A DNA stretch of 36,939 bases from DATDIC01 sp963777625 (GTDB lineage: Bacteria; Pseudomonadota; Alphaproteobacteria; Acetobacterales; Acetobacteraceae): positions 1 through 36,939 of the forward strand of contig CAVZRO010000016.1 of the NCBI GenBank assembly GCA_963777625.1, written 5' to 3'. A model generated the notes under the pieces. The model was given only the letters and a program-made list of their open reading frames with translations. It ran no database searches and was not told the origin of the DNA. How positions within the stretch are numbered: the stretch's first letter is position 1; the number at the start of each line of letters is the position of its first letter. Of the stretch, positions 8,596 through 16,719 are shown in pieces. Position numbers and translations under genes: made by a program.

Positions 8596-10360
8596 CAGAA
8601 CGGCGCCAAGGGATCGGAGTGGCCGACGTTCACTTCGGGATGCGGCACGTTGCCGTCCGTCTCGGTGCGCACCTGCGTGCCAGGCGGCAGGTTTGGAATG
8701 TCGAGGAAGATGCGCAAACGCCCCTCCATACCCTGCGTCCGGCATCAAGCCGCTGCCGTGCCGACCCGGACCGTCATACGGGCTCGGGAAGCGCAGCGCT
8801 GGCATCCCAGGCATGTCGAACATCGGCCCCGAGCGCGGATCGTAGGGCGGCGGCGGAGGCGGCAGCGCCTCGATGCGCCGGCGTTCTCGGTCCGCCTCTT
8901 GCGCGGCGATGATCCGCTCCACGTTCGCCGATTCCCGGTCCAGCCGCTGCTGCAATGACAGGCCGTCATTCGGTCGCACGATCGGCGACGTTCCCTCGGC
9001 GTTGAACGGCGTGGTGGGCGCGCCGGCGGAGTTCGGCCCGAACTGTTCCAGCTTCGGCCACACCATCGACGGGTAGCGTTCCGGGTGGTCGTGCTGGTCC
9101 TTGCGCGTTCGCCAGCGTGTCGCCGTAGCGGATGCGGCCAAGCACGTTCGCCGTGGCAGCGGTGCCAGTGCCAGCCACCAACGCGACGATGCCCCATGCG
9201 CCAAGCGCGGCGAAGATCGTCGTGCCGGCAATCGCATCGAGCGCGGCGGCTACCTTCAGCAGGCCAGCGCCGGCAGAGATGCCCCAGCCTGCGAGCTTCA
9301 GCAGCACCAGGCCCTCGACAACCGTCTTCAGACCACCGAGCGCGGTGACCAACTCGCCGGCGCCGGATGCGAGCGCGCCGACGTCGTGCGCGGCGCCGCT
9401 CCAGTCCTGCTGCTTCATGAAGTCGGAGAAATCCTTGACCGCGCCGGTGATGCCGGTCGCCACCCAATCGCGGTTTGCCCTGATCCACAGCGCCATGTCG
9501 TCGACGATCGGCCGCAGCACGGGCGCCAACTCGGCGCCGACCACGTTGACGAAGCCATGCACCGCGGTGTCCAGCCGGATCATGCTGCGGTGGTACGCTT
9601 CGAGGTTTTCGTTATCCTCGGCGGTGAACACGTAGCCGAGCTGGCGCGCCTCCTCGGCGAACTGCCGGATCGCGTCGCCGCCCTTGTTCAGCATCGGGAT
9701 CAGCGCCATGCCGCCGCGGCCGAACAGCGTGGTGGCAACCCAGGTTTTGAGCGCGGCGTTCTCGGTGTGCGCGAAGGAGTCGGCCAGCTTCGGCAGCACA
9801 TCCGCCGCGGTCACCGTCCCCTTCTTGATGTCCGCCAGGCTGAAGCCGAGCCGTTGCAGGATCGCCGCGGCATCCTTGCCCTTGCCGAGACCGGCCGCGC
9901 CCATCGTCTTGTTCAGCCGGGTCAACCCGAGCTGCATCGCGTCGATCGGCACCTCGTTCATGCGGGCCGCGTAGTTCAGCCCCTGAAGCTGGGCCGTCGT
10001 CACCCCGATCTTGTCGGCCGTGGCGATGAACTCGGCGCGCGCGCTGGCGACCTTGTCGACCAAGGCGAACAGCCCGGTGACCGACCCGGCCGCGCCCAGG
10101 CCCGCCAGCACGGGGAACAGCGATTGCAGCAGGCCGCCGGTCGCGGCGACGCGGGTGTTCAGCGCGCCGAAGTGCTCGCCGAGAACCCGCGTGCTGCCGG
10201 ACAGGCTGCTCAGCATTCCCGGCCGGTCCAGCTTGACCAGAGCACCGCGCGTCGCGTCGGCCTCGCGGCGGACCGCGGACAGGTCGGTGCGCACCGAACG
10301 GAACGCGGCACCCGACTGATTGACCGCCGAGACGATCGCCTGAAAGGTCGGGTTCGGCAT
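8595..10360 (-). CDS. Phage tail tape measure protein, two frameshifts
   Basis: Tape measure protein that sets tail length, about 588 residues after repair, short for the family. The start is MPNPTFQAIVSAVNQSGAAF with coiled-coil-like sequence, then the core ATADKIGVTTAQLQGLNYAARMNEVP, TTLFGRGGMALIPMLNKGGDAIRQF (typical of the phage_related/TMP core), and hydrophobic stretches VVEGLVLLKLAGWGISAGAGLL and IFAALGAWGIVALVAGTG. An indel near 9105 leads into DQHDHPERYPSMVWPKLEQFG. Another near 8731 leads into MEGRLRIFLDIPNLPPGTQV and VNVGHSDPLAPF, a C-terminus typical of Mu/P2-like tape measures. The start directly follows the stop of the frameshifted chaperone product. Confidence 0.87.
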
Positions 10361-10770
10361 TCAGCGATTACCTCGGGCGTTGCGCTCCAGCGTGGCGATG
10401 CGCTGCACCTGCAGCAGCGCCTGCGACAACTCCGACGTGGTCAGCTCAAAGACATTGCCTATTGCGCCGCCCCACCACCGGGCGCATTCGAAGTATCGGT
10501 CGACAACGTCTCCTGGTCTGGCGTCTCCAAAAAATCGCGGTTGATGATCCTCCCCAGCGCGATCACGTCGCGACCCGCCATGGCATCGACCGCAGCCGGC
10601 GTGATGGAGGCCAGCCGCGCGATCAGCCGATGCGTGAAGCCGGCATCCGACTGGTCGCCGCAGGACCGCATGTCGAGGCCCGTCGGCTCGCGCAACGTGA
10701 GCTCCACCACCTCGCGGTCCACCGACGTGACCGGGCGCGAGAGGCGATAGGTGATTGGACCGGTGATCAT
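10361..10770 (-). CDS. Tail assembly chaperone, extended -1 frameshift product
   Basis: Predicted long form of the tail assembly chaperone. The zero frame (start 10770) meets T-TTT-TTG at 10534-10528 with its codons exactly in the X-XXY-YYZ phase. A -1 slip continues as FFGDARPGDVVDRYFECARW and goes on through GNVFELTTSELSQALLQVQR to TGA 10361-10363, immediately before the tape-measure ATG. The extension is about 55 codons, contains no plausible independent start before its conserved-looking part, and gives a product of about 136 residues. This parallels lambda G/GT and P2 E/E+E', where the extended form binds the tape measure. The frameshift itself is inferred. Confidence 0.65.
10459..10770 (-). 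CDS. Phage tail assembly chaperone (Mu gp41-like), zero-frame product
   Basis: A 103-residue protein with the N-terminus MITGPITYRLSRPVTSVDREVVELTLREPT, typical of the Mu/P2 tail assembly chaperone family. It continues with GLDMRSCGDQ and TPAAVDAMAGRDVIALGRIINRDFLE. The ATG at 10770 overlaps the tail tube stop (ATGA). The last part (TDTSNAPGGGAAQ, TAG 10459-10461) is low complexity, as expected for the unshifted tail of such genes. Confidence 0.85.
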   Translation of the reverse strand: MITGPITYRLSRPVTSVDREVVELTLREPTGLDMRSCGDQSDAGFTHRLIARLASITPAAVDAMAGRDVIALGRIINRDFLETPDQETLSTDTSNAPGGGAAQ

Positions 10771-11135
10771 CCGAAGATCTCCTGCATGTCGAGGCCCGAG
10801 AATTTGACCTGGAATTTGCCCGCCACGCCGTCCAGCTCGATCTTGTCGGTCTGGAAGGCGTTGAAGAGCTGGTACGTCTTGCCGATGTTCAGCGCGAACT
10901 GCACCGTGACGTCGGTCATGGCGCGCAACGCGACCAGGCTGAGCTGCGGATTGTCGAACAGCTCGGCCTCGACCATCGGCGGGTCGATCCGCTCGGTGAA
11001 ACCGACCATGCCGGACGGGCCGGAGACCGGCGTGCGGATTTTGCCGCCAACGTCGATCTTGAAGTCGCCGGCAAGCTCGTAGAGCACGCCATCGACGTAG
11101 AAGTAGGCCGTGCCACCACGCGCAACCTGGGCCAT
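10767..11135 (-). CDS. M: Phage tail tube protein (Mu gpM-like)
   Basis: A 122-residue inner tube protein of a contractile tail. The start MAQVARGGTAYFYVDGVLYEL leads into GDFKIDVGGKIRTPVSGPSGMVGFTER, the characteristic Mu M/gp40 region, followed by DVTVQFALNIGKTYQLFNAFQTDKIELDGVAGKFQVKFSG. The length is normal. It lies directly downstream of the sheath gene with a 55-base gap that holds a hairpin leader and a GGAG ribosome binding site 7 bases before the ATG. Confidence 0.93.
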   Translation of the reverse strand: MAQVARGGTAYFYVDGVLYELAGDFKIDVGGKIRTPVSGPSGMVGFTERIDPPMVEAELFDNPQLSLVALRAMTDVTVQFALNIGKTYQLFNAFQTDKIELDGVAGKFQVKFSGLDMQEIFG

Positions 11136-11178
11136 GCGGGATCTCCATCACAGGGAAGCAGCGCCTCACGGCGCGGGG
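11136..11178 (-). promoter_or_regulatory. GNRA-hairpin leader before the tail tube gene
   Basis: On the minus strand GCGCC-GTGA-GGCGC (11174 to 11161) forms a 5-bp stem with a GNRA-type loop. TTCCCTGTGATGGAG and then a 7-base spacer lead to the ATG. The same arrangement stands before the sheath and capsid genes. The hairpin ends about 15 bases before GGAG. Confidence 0.6.
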
Positions 11179-11190
11179 TCGGCCGGGCAG

Positions 11191-12678
11191 TTACGCCGCG
11201 GCGGCGAGCCGGAACTGATTGAGCACCGCGAAGATGCGAAGTCCGCTGATCAGGTAAGGGTCGAACAGCACGTCGACGCGGCTCGGGTCCTGCGCGTTGC
11301 GGATGACGACAAGGCCCTTGGCGAACAGCGCGGTGTTGTCGACCAGGCCCGCGACCTCCATCGACGCATACTGCGCGATCAGCTCGCCCTTGATGATCGC
11401 CGGCGTCACCACCGGCTGGCCGAAGCCGATCCGCGTGCCGTCGTCCGCCAGCTTCGCCCGCGCGAATTTCTGCGTCACCATCGAGCGGAGCCGGCGGGTC
11501 ACCGCCATCAGCGTGAACAGCGTCTCGACGTCGAGATACGACTGATCCGCCTGCCCGAATTTGTTGAGCTGGTACGTGGTGATGGCGCGCAGCACGGACA
11601 CGTTGCCGGCGCGATCGAAGCCCGGCTGAGCGATGCCGGAGCTGAGCATCGTTTGCAGCGTGGTCTTGGAGAACCGATCGGTCACCGCGGGCGCCAGCAC
11701 GCCATTGACGGACAGCGTCTGCAGCGGCCGGGCCGGGTCCGCCTTCAGCGACGGGATGCAGGCCGCCGTCATCGCAGCGGCGAACTCCCAGGACGGCGTC
11801 GGCACGCCGGCGCAGCCCCAGATCAGCGCGTGCTGGTCGTTGTGCGCCGCCCCGAGCGTGATGAGATTGGCGGCGGTGTCGACCTTCGCGGTGAACACGC
11901 CGCCGAAATTCTGGTCGAGCCACGACCACCGCCCGGCGCTGTCGGACATCAGCGTCTGCAGCGCGGCGAGCGACGTGGCATCCGAGTAGCCGCAGATCAC
12001 GAAGTCATAGTCGATCGACCCGAGCGCCGCGGCGACCCCGGTCAGGTCGGGCGCGCCGGTGCCGCCGGAGATCGCGCCGACCGCCACGGTGAGACCGGGC
12101 GGCAGCGCCTCGCTGCCCTGCGCGCCGTAGTAGTTCAGCCGCACGTCGAGACCCGCCTGCGCCGAATTCCGCGCGTCCGACGTGAGCGTGACCACGCCAA
12201 GCGAACTGCCACCGCCCATCGGCAGGCTGCCGACGGCATTGACCGCCAGCGCCGTCGCGGTTGCCACCTGCGTCGCGGTCATCCCCGCCGTCACGCCGAC
12301 CTGCACGAGCTGGCCGCCGACGTAGAGCGCCATGGTGCCCGGACCCGTGGCCGTGCCGGTGATGGTGACCGGCACCGTCGCGGCCGCGCCGGCGGCGGGA
12401 TCGGGGATCGGCAGGCACCACACCTCGCCGAACGGATCGTTGGCGCGATAGGCCGCCATCATGCGCGCCAGCATCGAGCTCGCGCCGAACAGCGCGATCG
12501 CCTCCGCCACCGTCGCGACGTAGACCGCGGCGACCGGCTGGGTGATCAGCGTGCCGCCGACCAGCACCGCGCGCTGGATATCCTGGTTGGCACCCGCCTG
12601 GCTGTTGTCGAATTCGACCGAGAACAGCGGGATGCGCAGGTTCGGCGGGATGTAGGTAAAGCTGACCTGGCCGGACAT
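11191..12678 (-). CDS. L: Phage tail sheath protein (Mu gpL-like)
   Basis: Contractile tail sheath subunit of 495 residues, the normal length for Mu L. The N-terminus MSGQVSFTYIPPNLRIPLFS and FDNSQAGANQ are typical of Mu-like sheaths. The middle is an inserted beta domain (VPVTITGTATGPGTMALYVGG). The C-terminal conserved sheath domain contains FSKTTLQTMLSSGIAQPGFDRAGNVSVLRAITTYQLN, LDVETLFTLMAVTRRLRSMV and a final DVLFDPYLISGLRIFAVLNQFRL. There is no frameshift. Leader and ribosome binding site are shared in form with the tube and capsid genes, which fits very high expression. Confidence 0.95.
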   Translation of the reverse strand: MSGQVSFTYIPPNLRIPLFSVEFDNSQAGANQDIQRAVLVGGTLITQPVAAVYVATVAEAIALFGASSMLARMMAAYRANDPFGEVWCLPIPDPAAGAAATVPVTITGTATGPGTMALYVGGQLVQVGVTAGMTATQVATATALAVNAVGSLPMGGGSSLGVVTLTSDARNSAQAGLDVRLNYYGAQGSEALPPGLTVAVGAISGGTGAPDLTGVAAALGSIDYDFVICGYSDATSLAALQTLMSDSAGRWSWLDQNFGGVFTAKVDTAANLITLGAAHNDQHALIWGCAGVPTPSWEFAAAMTAACIPSLKADPARPLQTLSVNGVLAPAVTDRFSKTTLQTMLSSGIAQPGFDRAGNVSVLRAITTYQLNKFGQADQSYLDVETLFTLMAVTRRLRSMVTQKFARAKLADDGTRIGFGQPVVTPAIIKGELIAQYASMEVAGLVDNTALFAKGLVVIRNAQDPSRVDVLFDPYLISGLRIFAVLNQFRLAAAA

Positions 12679-12722
12679 TGGCGGGCTCCATCAACAGGGA
12701 AATGGCGCCTCACGGCGCGGGT
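12679..12722 (-). promoter_or_regulatory. GNRA-hairpin leader before the sheath gene
   Basis: On the minus strand GCGCC-GTGA-GGCGC (12718 to 12705) is followed by CATTTCCCTGTTGATGGAG and a 7-base spacer to ATG 12678. The element fills nearly all of the 51-base gap after the upstream gene. It is almost identical to the copies at 11136 and 16195. Confidence 0.6.
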
Positions 12723-12729
12723 CGGGCGT

Positions 12730-13332
12730 TCAGCCGACGGGAAGGTCGATCTTCGCCGCGATCTCGATCCGGCCGTCGCGACCACCTGAGCGCGGCGGCG
12801 GCGGGGCCGGAAATTGCAGGTTGCGATACTCGCCAAGCCGGTCGGTCGGCGAGCCGGCATCCACCTGCAGGTTGACGCCGGAGATCACCGGGCCAAGCCG
12901 GGTCTGGTAGCTCTCGCGCCAGCGCATGACGAACTCGATGCGGCCATCGCCAAGGATCAGTTGCTCGTCGCCCTTGAACTCGCGCGAGACCCGCATCGAG
13001 CCGATGGCGGCGAGCCGGTTCCACTCGGGATCTTCGAGCAGCGCCAACTGCGTCTGCAGGATCATGGTGTCGAGATCGCGCACCGCATCGTCCCGCGCCG
13101 CCCGCTCCACCAGCGCCTGCACCACAAGGGTCAGCTCCATGGCGAAGGCCGGCGGGCCGGAGCCGCCGGACACGTCCTCGCCCTCCTCGCGCCAGAACAC
13201 CAGCAGCCGCGGCATGTCGCCGGAGGCCACGCCATCGATGCGGTCAGCCTCGACCGCGTCGCCGGCGAGCGTCCGCTGCGCCTTCAGCACGCGGACCGTC
13301 ACCTGCGGGATGTCGATCGCCAACTGCGTCAT
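12730..13332 (-). CDS. Putative tail terminator / tail completion protein
   Basis: A 200-residue protein with no motif that I can name with certainty. Position (between the head-tail joining gene and the sheath) and features fit a tail terminator: an N-terminal alpha/beta part (MTQLAIDIPQVTVRVLKAQRT), LELTLVVQAL-like strand, RDDAVRDLDTMILQTQLALLED (helix lining the interface) and a closing strand pair around GRIEFVMRWRESYQTRL. The C-terminal tail is Pro/Arg-rich. The start ATG 13332 overlaps the stop of the upstream gene by four bases. Confidence 0.6.
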   Translation of the reverse strand: MTQLAIDIPQVTVRVLKAQRTLAGDAVEADRIDGVASGDMPRLLVFWREEGEDVSGGSGPPAFAMELTLVVQALVERAARDDAVRDLDTMILQTQLALLEDPEWNRLAAIGSMRVSREFKGDEQLILGDGRIEFVMRWRESYQTRLGPVISGVNLQVDAGSPTDRLGEYRNLQFPAPPPPRSGGRDGRIEIAAKIDLPVG

Positions 13333-13676
13333 GCGACCCGCCGCGCCTCCTCGTCGGACGCGAACCGCAGCGGCACCTTGACGTGGCCATGCCCGTCGGG
13401 TTCCGCCGGATTGGAGACGGCGTAGAGGCGGCCGTCGACGGCGAACAGCTCGCCCTGGGCGGGCAGGCGTCCACCGGGCAGGCTGGCGGCACGCAAGCCG
13501 AGCATCGGCCGCGCGCCAACGACCACGCCGATCATGCTCTGCAGGGTCTCCTCGCGATACTTGTCGTCGAACACCGCAAGCAGCACGAGCGGCGGGTCGG
13601 TCGAGCTGTAGTAGGTGACCGGCCGCCCCCACGTCGCCATGCAGGGCTGCAGCACGTAGCGGTCGAGATCGATCAC
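13329..13676 (-). CDS. Head-tail joining protein (FII-like)
   Basis: A 115-residue small beta-rich protein of the lambda FII-like connector type. The likely start is GTG 13676 (VIDLDRYVLQPCMATWGRPVTY); the open frame upstream of it is an overlap with the previous gene. ARPMLGLRAASLPGGRLPAQGELFAVDGRLYAV and DGHGHVKVPLRF resemble the barrel of such joiners, including the G-D/E-x-hx-V-x-G-x-x-Y pattern. It directly follows the small MADDVKT gene and overlaps the putative terminator gene. Confidence 0.65.
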   Translation of the reverse strand: MIDLDRYVLQPCMATWGRPVTYYSSTDPPLVLLAVFDDKYREETLQSMIGVVVGARPMLGLRAASLPGGRLPAQGELFAVDGRLYAVSNPAEPDGHGHVKVPLRFASDEEARRVA

Positions 13677-13680
13677 GTCG

Positions 13681-13860
13681 TCACCCCGGAGGCGCGGGTG
13701 CGGGCGGAGGGACGTGCTCCACCACGCCCTGCCCAACCAGGTCGTCGGCATGGTCCGCCGGCACCGACGCCACCTCTCCGGGCCGGAACGGGTGCAGGCC
13801 CGCGCCGGTGTAGAGCGTGGTGCCCGGCGCCGGAGTTACGGTTTTGACGTCGTCGGCCAT
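13681..13860 (-). CDS. Small phage protein (59 aa), unknown function
   Basis: The ATG at 13858-13860 has AGGAGG about 9 bases upstream on the minus strand. The product starts MADDVKTVTPAPGTTLY and contains TGAGLHPFRPGEVASVPADHADDLVGQGVVEHV, ending in a Pro/Ala tail. Such small acidic proteins that end in a VPADHADDLV-like motif are common in this slot between capsid and joining genes. I cannot assign a role. Its stop is 4 bases from the GTG of the joining gene. Confidence 0.6.
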   Translation of the reverse strand: MADDVKTVTPAPGTTLYTGAGLHPFRPGEVASVPADHADDLVGQGVVEHVPPPAPAPPG

Positions 13861-14081
13861 GACAGGCCCTCCTCAGTTTGCGGTGGACGATCGTGAGCTG
13901 ATGGCAAGCCGGCGAACGAGTTGTGACACTTCGGGACCTGGCTGTAGGTCGGCCCGCGTGGATGGCGCACGCCTGCGCGATGACGGTGCATCCCTGGCAG
14001 ATTTCAGACGGAAACAGACAGTAACTATTCGTGGAGCCGTGTCCGAAGGGTTACTCCGCCTGATGCGTCCCTGAGATGGGA

Positions 14082-14363
14082 TCAAACCGGCATTTCGGGA
14101 CATTGGCGAGGCTCTTGAAAGACCGCCGCGCTCAGAAGTCGGTACCCGATGGCCGTTTTGAGCACGTCGACTAGGGATCGATTGCTTGTTGCGCGTCGCT
14201 GCACACCCATCCAATACGGGCCACCTTGCCGGAAATCCGTCGGGCACCCAAATCTCTCCTTCTTTCGCATAGGTGTGCCCAGGATGGAACGGACAGGAGG
14301 CGACGTGGCATAGCTCACCGGGCTCAGTAGACCAATGCATGACAGCACCAGAAGTCCGATCAC
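14082..14363 (-). CDS. Possible small secreted protein (93 aa)
   Basis: This weakly supported gene lies in the low-GC gap between the capsid and the small 59-aa gene. GTG 14363 gives MIGLLVLSCIGLLSPVSYATS, which looks like a signal peptide (hydrophobic core, cleavage possible after SYA; the cysteine at residue 9 could also be a lipobox). The rest (RSILGTPMRKKERFGCPTDF to AVFQEPRQCPEMPV) has two more cysteines. GGAG stands 13 bases upstream, which is rather far. I do not recognise the family. A longer 172-aa frame overlaps it (13873-14391) but lacks protein-like features. Confidence 0.35.
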   Translation of the reverse strand: MIGLLVLSCIGLLSPVSYATSPPVRSILGTPMRKKERFGCPTDFRQGGPYWMGVQRRATSNRSLVDVLKTAIGYRLLSAAVFQEPRQCPEMPV

Positions 14364-15159
14364 TGTTGGCTTGCTGCTCCGGATTTGCCACTTAAGACGC
14401 TGCTGCCGAGCGGCTCCAGGCGGCGCATCCGAGCCGAGGTAGCGCCGTTTCGAGTTCCCATGGCTGCTTCACCCTTCGACACGGTCACGCTTCACCAGAT
14501 AGCGGTGAGCAGTGAGGCTAGGTGGCTTTGTCTATCCCAAGAACGATCCGGCGAGGGGTAGCGGCTTAGAACCCCGTCTGCATAGGCGAACACGGCGGCT
14601 CGCAAGTGGGCTCACTGCCTCCGTTGATACCTTTGACTTCAGTCCAACAATGCAGGCCGAAGATCGATCTCCTCCTTCCTTCGATTTTTTTCCGTGCTTA
14701 AGATCCATCCGTTCAAATGCTGTGCGGAGCAGACCAAATGTTCACATCGATGATGTGCGCCCATATGGGTCAATGGCCCGCCGAAGAATATAGATGAACT
14801 GAACCATCAGTTCTGCGTGCATCTTACCTGGCCGCACGGCCCTGCGAGATGACGCGCGCCCTTTGCCTCCCGATGGACCAGTCATAGGGTTGGGCCGATG
14901 GTAGCCGAGCTGATGAACGCGTGCGATACGATCGCGTGACGCAGTGCGCTAAATCCGACATTAGATCGCCTGTTGGCGATGCACAGATTGGTCATAGAGT
15001 GCCGTGGAGGAGGAGACATACCTCGACCTTAGGCCGAAAGGTCATTGTGTAAAATGATGCGTTTGTAGCGGGCGACACGCCGTCGTCTGATGGGACCCGT
15101 CACGGGTCCACGGTCTAATCCTCTATTGCAGGCTGGAACCGAGCCTCAGATTCTCTCCA
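14364..15159. other. Non-coding or degraded stretch in the head operon
   Basis: About 800 bases without a convincing gene on either strand. The base composition is lower in GC than in the phage genes around it. The only clear structure is a perfect hairpin at 15093-15109 (GGACCCG-TCA-CGGGTCC), 50 bases past the capsid stop on the minus strand; it has no T-tract, so it is at best a weak or rho-dependent terminator or a processing site. Together with 13861-14363 it separates capsid E from the joining genes, which normally follow directly. Confidence 0.5.
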
Positions 15160-16194
15160 CTACGTGCCCTGCCGGCCGGTCATCAGCACCTCGGGGCGGG
15201 TGCAGATGAACAGCGGATACGAGGTGACCTCCATCCGCCACCACTCATTGCGATCGCGGTCGAAGATCGGCTGGACATACATCTCGCGGCCGAGCGTGTT
15301 CGCAAAGGTGAAGTTCTCCGCCGGCGCCAGCGCCCGCAGGAAAACCCCGTTCGCATTGCGCGGAAAGAATTTGACCTTGTCGTGCGCGATGCCGATCGTG
15401 GTCGTGTCGTCGGACCCGCGGTAGTTGAACCAGTCGATGCCGCCGAAGCGCATCGCCTCGAACGCGGTGCCCTGCCGCAGCTCCTGCGCCGCGGCCCAAT
15501 TGTAGTAGGTCTTGGTCACGTCCGGGTGGGTGACCAGCGCATCCCAGAAGTCGTCGCCGCACATCCCCATCACCACGGTCTGCGTGGTGAACGCACCCTG
15601 CGAGGCGCGCGCCATCGCGCGGACCACCTTGTTGCACTGGATGCGGAGCGCGCCATCGACCGGCGATGCGTGGTTGAGATCGAAGGCGATCTCGGTCGCC
15701 GCGGTGATGCCGAACTCGGCGAACCAATCGAACAGCGTGCTGCCGTCCGCGTCGATCAGCAGGCCCTGGATCGCCGCCAGCCGCATGTGCTCGAAGGTGA
15801 ACTCCATGTTGGACTGCAGCCCGGTCGGACCCGCCAGGCGACGCGCCACCTCGGTCTGCAACTGCATCACCTCGGTCTCCTGGCCGAAGGCGCGCACGCT
15901 CTGGATTTCGTCCGCGTAGATCGTGTCGCCATGCCGGAGCCGCGGCACCTCGAAGTAGCGGGCCGCGCGCTTCTCGGTCGTGCGCTCGGTTGCCGGCGCA
16001 CCACGCGGCGACGTCGGGATCAGGGTGAGCTGGCCCTTGCGCTGTTCGACCGCCAGCGCCCGCGTGCGGATCGGATTGTCGGTGAACAGACCGAGCTCGC
16101 CGATCCCGGTCGGCAGGAACGGGTTGCGCTCCACCGCCGAGGTCAGCTCGATCATGGTGAACGGGTCGGAGTGGAAGACGTCAATCGAGGCCAT
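15160..16194 (-). CDS. E: Major capsid protein (lambda gpE family)
   Basis: A 344-residue HK97-fold capsid protein of the lambda E family, normal length. The start MASIDVFHSDPFTMIELTSAVER is followed by NPFLPTGIGELGLFTDNPIRTR (N-arm), LAVEQRKGQLTLIPTSPRG, FEVPRLRHGDTIYADEIQSVRAFG, VVMGMCGDDFWDALVTHPDV, GIDWFNYRG and a C-terminus RMEVTSYPLFICTRPEVLM that is diagnostic. There is no frameshift. It is expressed from a leader with a GNRA hairpin and sits behind a terminator-like hairpin after the D gene. Confidence 0.95.
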   Translation of the reverse strand: MASIDVFHSDPFTMIELTSAVERNPFLPTGIGELGLFTDNPIRTRALAVEQRKGQLTLIPTSPRGAPATERTTEKRAARYFEVPRLRHGDTIYADEIQSVRAFGQETEVMQLQTEVARRLAGPTGLQSNMEFTFEHMRLAAIQGLLIDADGSTLFDWFAEFGITAATEIAFDLNHASPVDGALRIQCNKVVRAMARASQGAFTTQTVVMGMCGDDFWDALVTHPDVTKTYYNWAAAQELRQGTAFEAMRFGGIDWFNYRGSDDTTTIGIAHDKVKFFPRNANGVFLRALAPAENFTFANTLGREMYVQPIFDRDRNEWWRMEVTSYPLFICTRPEVLMTGRQGT

Positions 16195-16236
16195 GGCTGG
16201 GCTCCATCAAGAGGGATGGGACGCCTCGCGGCGCTC
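16195..16236 (-). promoter_or_regulatory. GNRA-hairpin leader before the capsid gene
   Basis: On the minus strand CGCC-GCGA-GGCG (16233 to 16222) is followed by TCCCATCCCTCTTGATGGAG and a 7-base spacer to ATG 16194. The loop differs from the other two copies (GCGA rather than GTGA) but is still GNRA, and the stem stays paired. Confidence 0.6.
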
Positions 16237-16284
16237 CCTGGTGCCTTGCCCAAGGGCTGACCATAGGCCGTCGGCAACAGACGC

Positions 16285-16312
16285 GAAAAACCCCGCGCGA
16301 GGCGGGGCTTTC
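16285..16312 (-). terminator. Rho-independent terminator between D and E
   Basis: Read on the minus strand, GAAAGCCCCGC, a short loop and GCGGGG are followed by TTTTT. The stem pairs 16302-16307 with 16291-16296, with five T after it. It lies 20-50 bases past the stop of the decoration gene and before the capsid leader. Confidence 0.7.
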
Positions 16313-16332
16313 AGCGCGATCGTCGCCGATCG

Positions 16333-16719
16333 TCAGCGGGCGATGATGCCGAGGGCGCGCAGGTCCGCCAGCGCGGCGGCCTTGCCAGGCGCGTCGACGC
16401 CGGCGGCATATTGCAGCTCGGCCGCATTCACCTCGGCATCGCGCGCGACATAGGTCGCCGCCACCGTGCCGGAGGCCGGTATCCGCAGGTTATCCCACAG
16501 CACGCCGACCGCCGCCTGCAGCCCGAGCGTGCCGGCGTTCGAATAGGCGGCGAAGCTGGAATCCGCCGCGAGCTGGCCAAGCACCAGGCCCGCGGGAAGG
16601 TCCAACTCCACCGTGCCGGAGTTGACGAAGTGCCCGACATCGCGCGAGCGCAGGCCCGGCCCTTCGCTGATCATGAACTCCGCGGGCCGGCGGCCCTCGT
16701 TCAGCACCGTCGATACCAT
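16333..16719 (-). CDS. D: Head decoration protein (lambda gpD family)
   Basis: A 128-residue capsid-stabilising trimer protein of the lambda D family. The start MVSTVLNEGRRPAEFMISEGPG is followed by SRDVGHFVNSGTVELDLPAGLVLGQ (typical of HDPD proteins), then AVGVLWDNLRIPASGTVAATYVARDAEVNAAEL. GAAAGGGG stands just ahead of the ATG on the minus strand. In lambda D directly precedes E; here a terminator and the hairpin leader lie between them. Confidence 0.9.
   Translation of the reverse strand: MVSTVLNEGRRPAEFMISEGPGLRSRDVGHFVNSGTVELDLPAGLVLGQLAADSSFAAYSNAGTLGLQAAVGVLWDNLRIPASGTVAATYVARDAEVNAAELQYAAGVDAPGKAAALADLRALGIIAR

Noticed and set aside
9101..10750. Long plus-strand open frames opposite the phage genes (for example 9101-10750, 11110-12789, 18528-21257, 21527-23512)
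   Set aside because: They are antisense shadows of high-GC genes with clear homology on the minus strand, have no ribosome sites and show biased Arg/Ala/His content.
13873..14391. 172-residue minus-strand ORF in the insert
   Set aside because: It has no ribosome site, domain or protein-like pattern, and it competes with a shorter frame with a signal peptide, itself only weakly supported.
14512..14793. 93-residue plus-strand ORF in the same insert
   Set aside because: It starts without a ribosome site, and its composition is that of a random frame.
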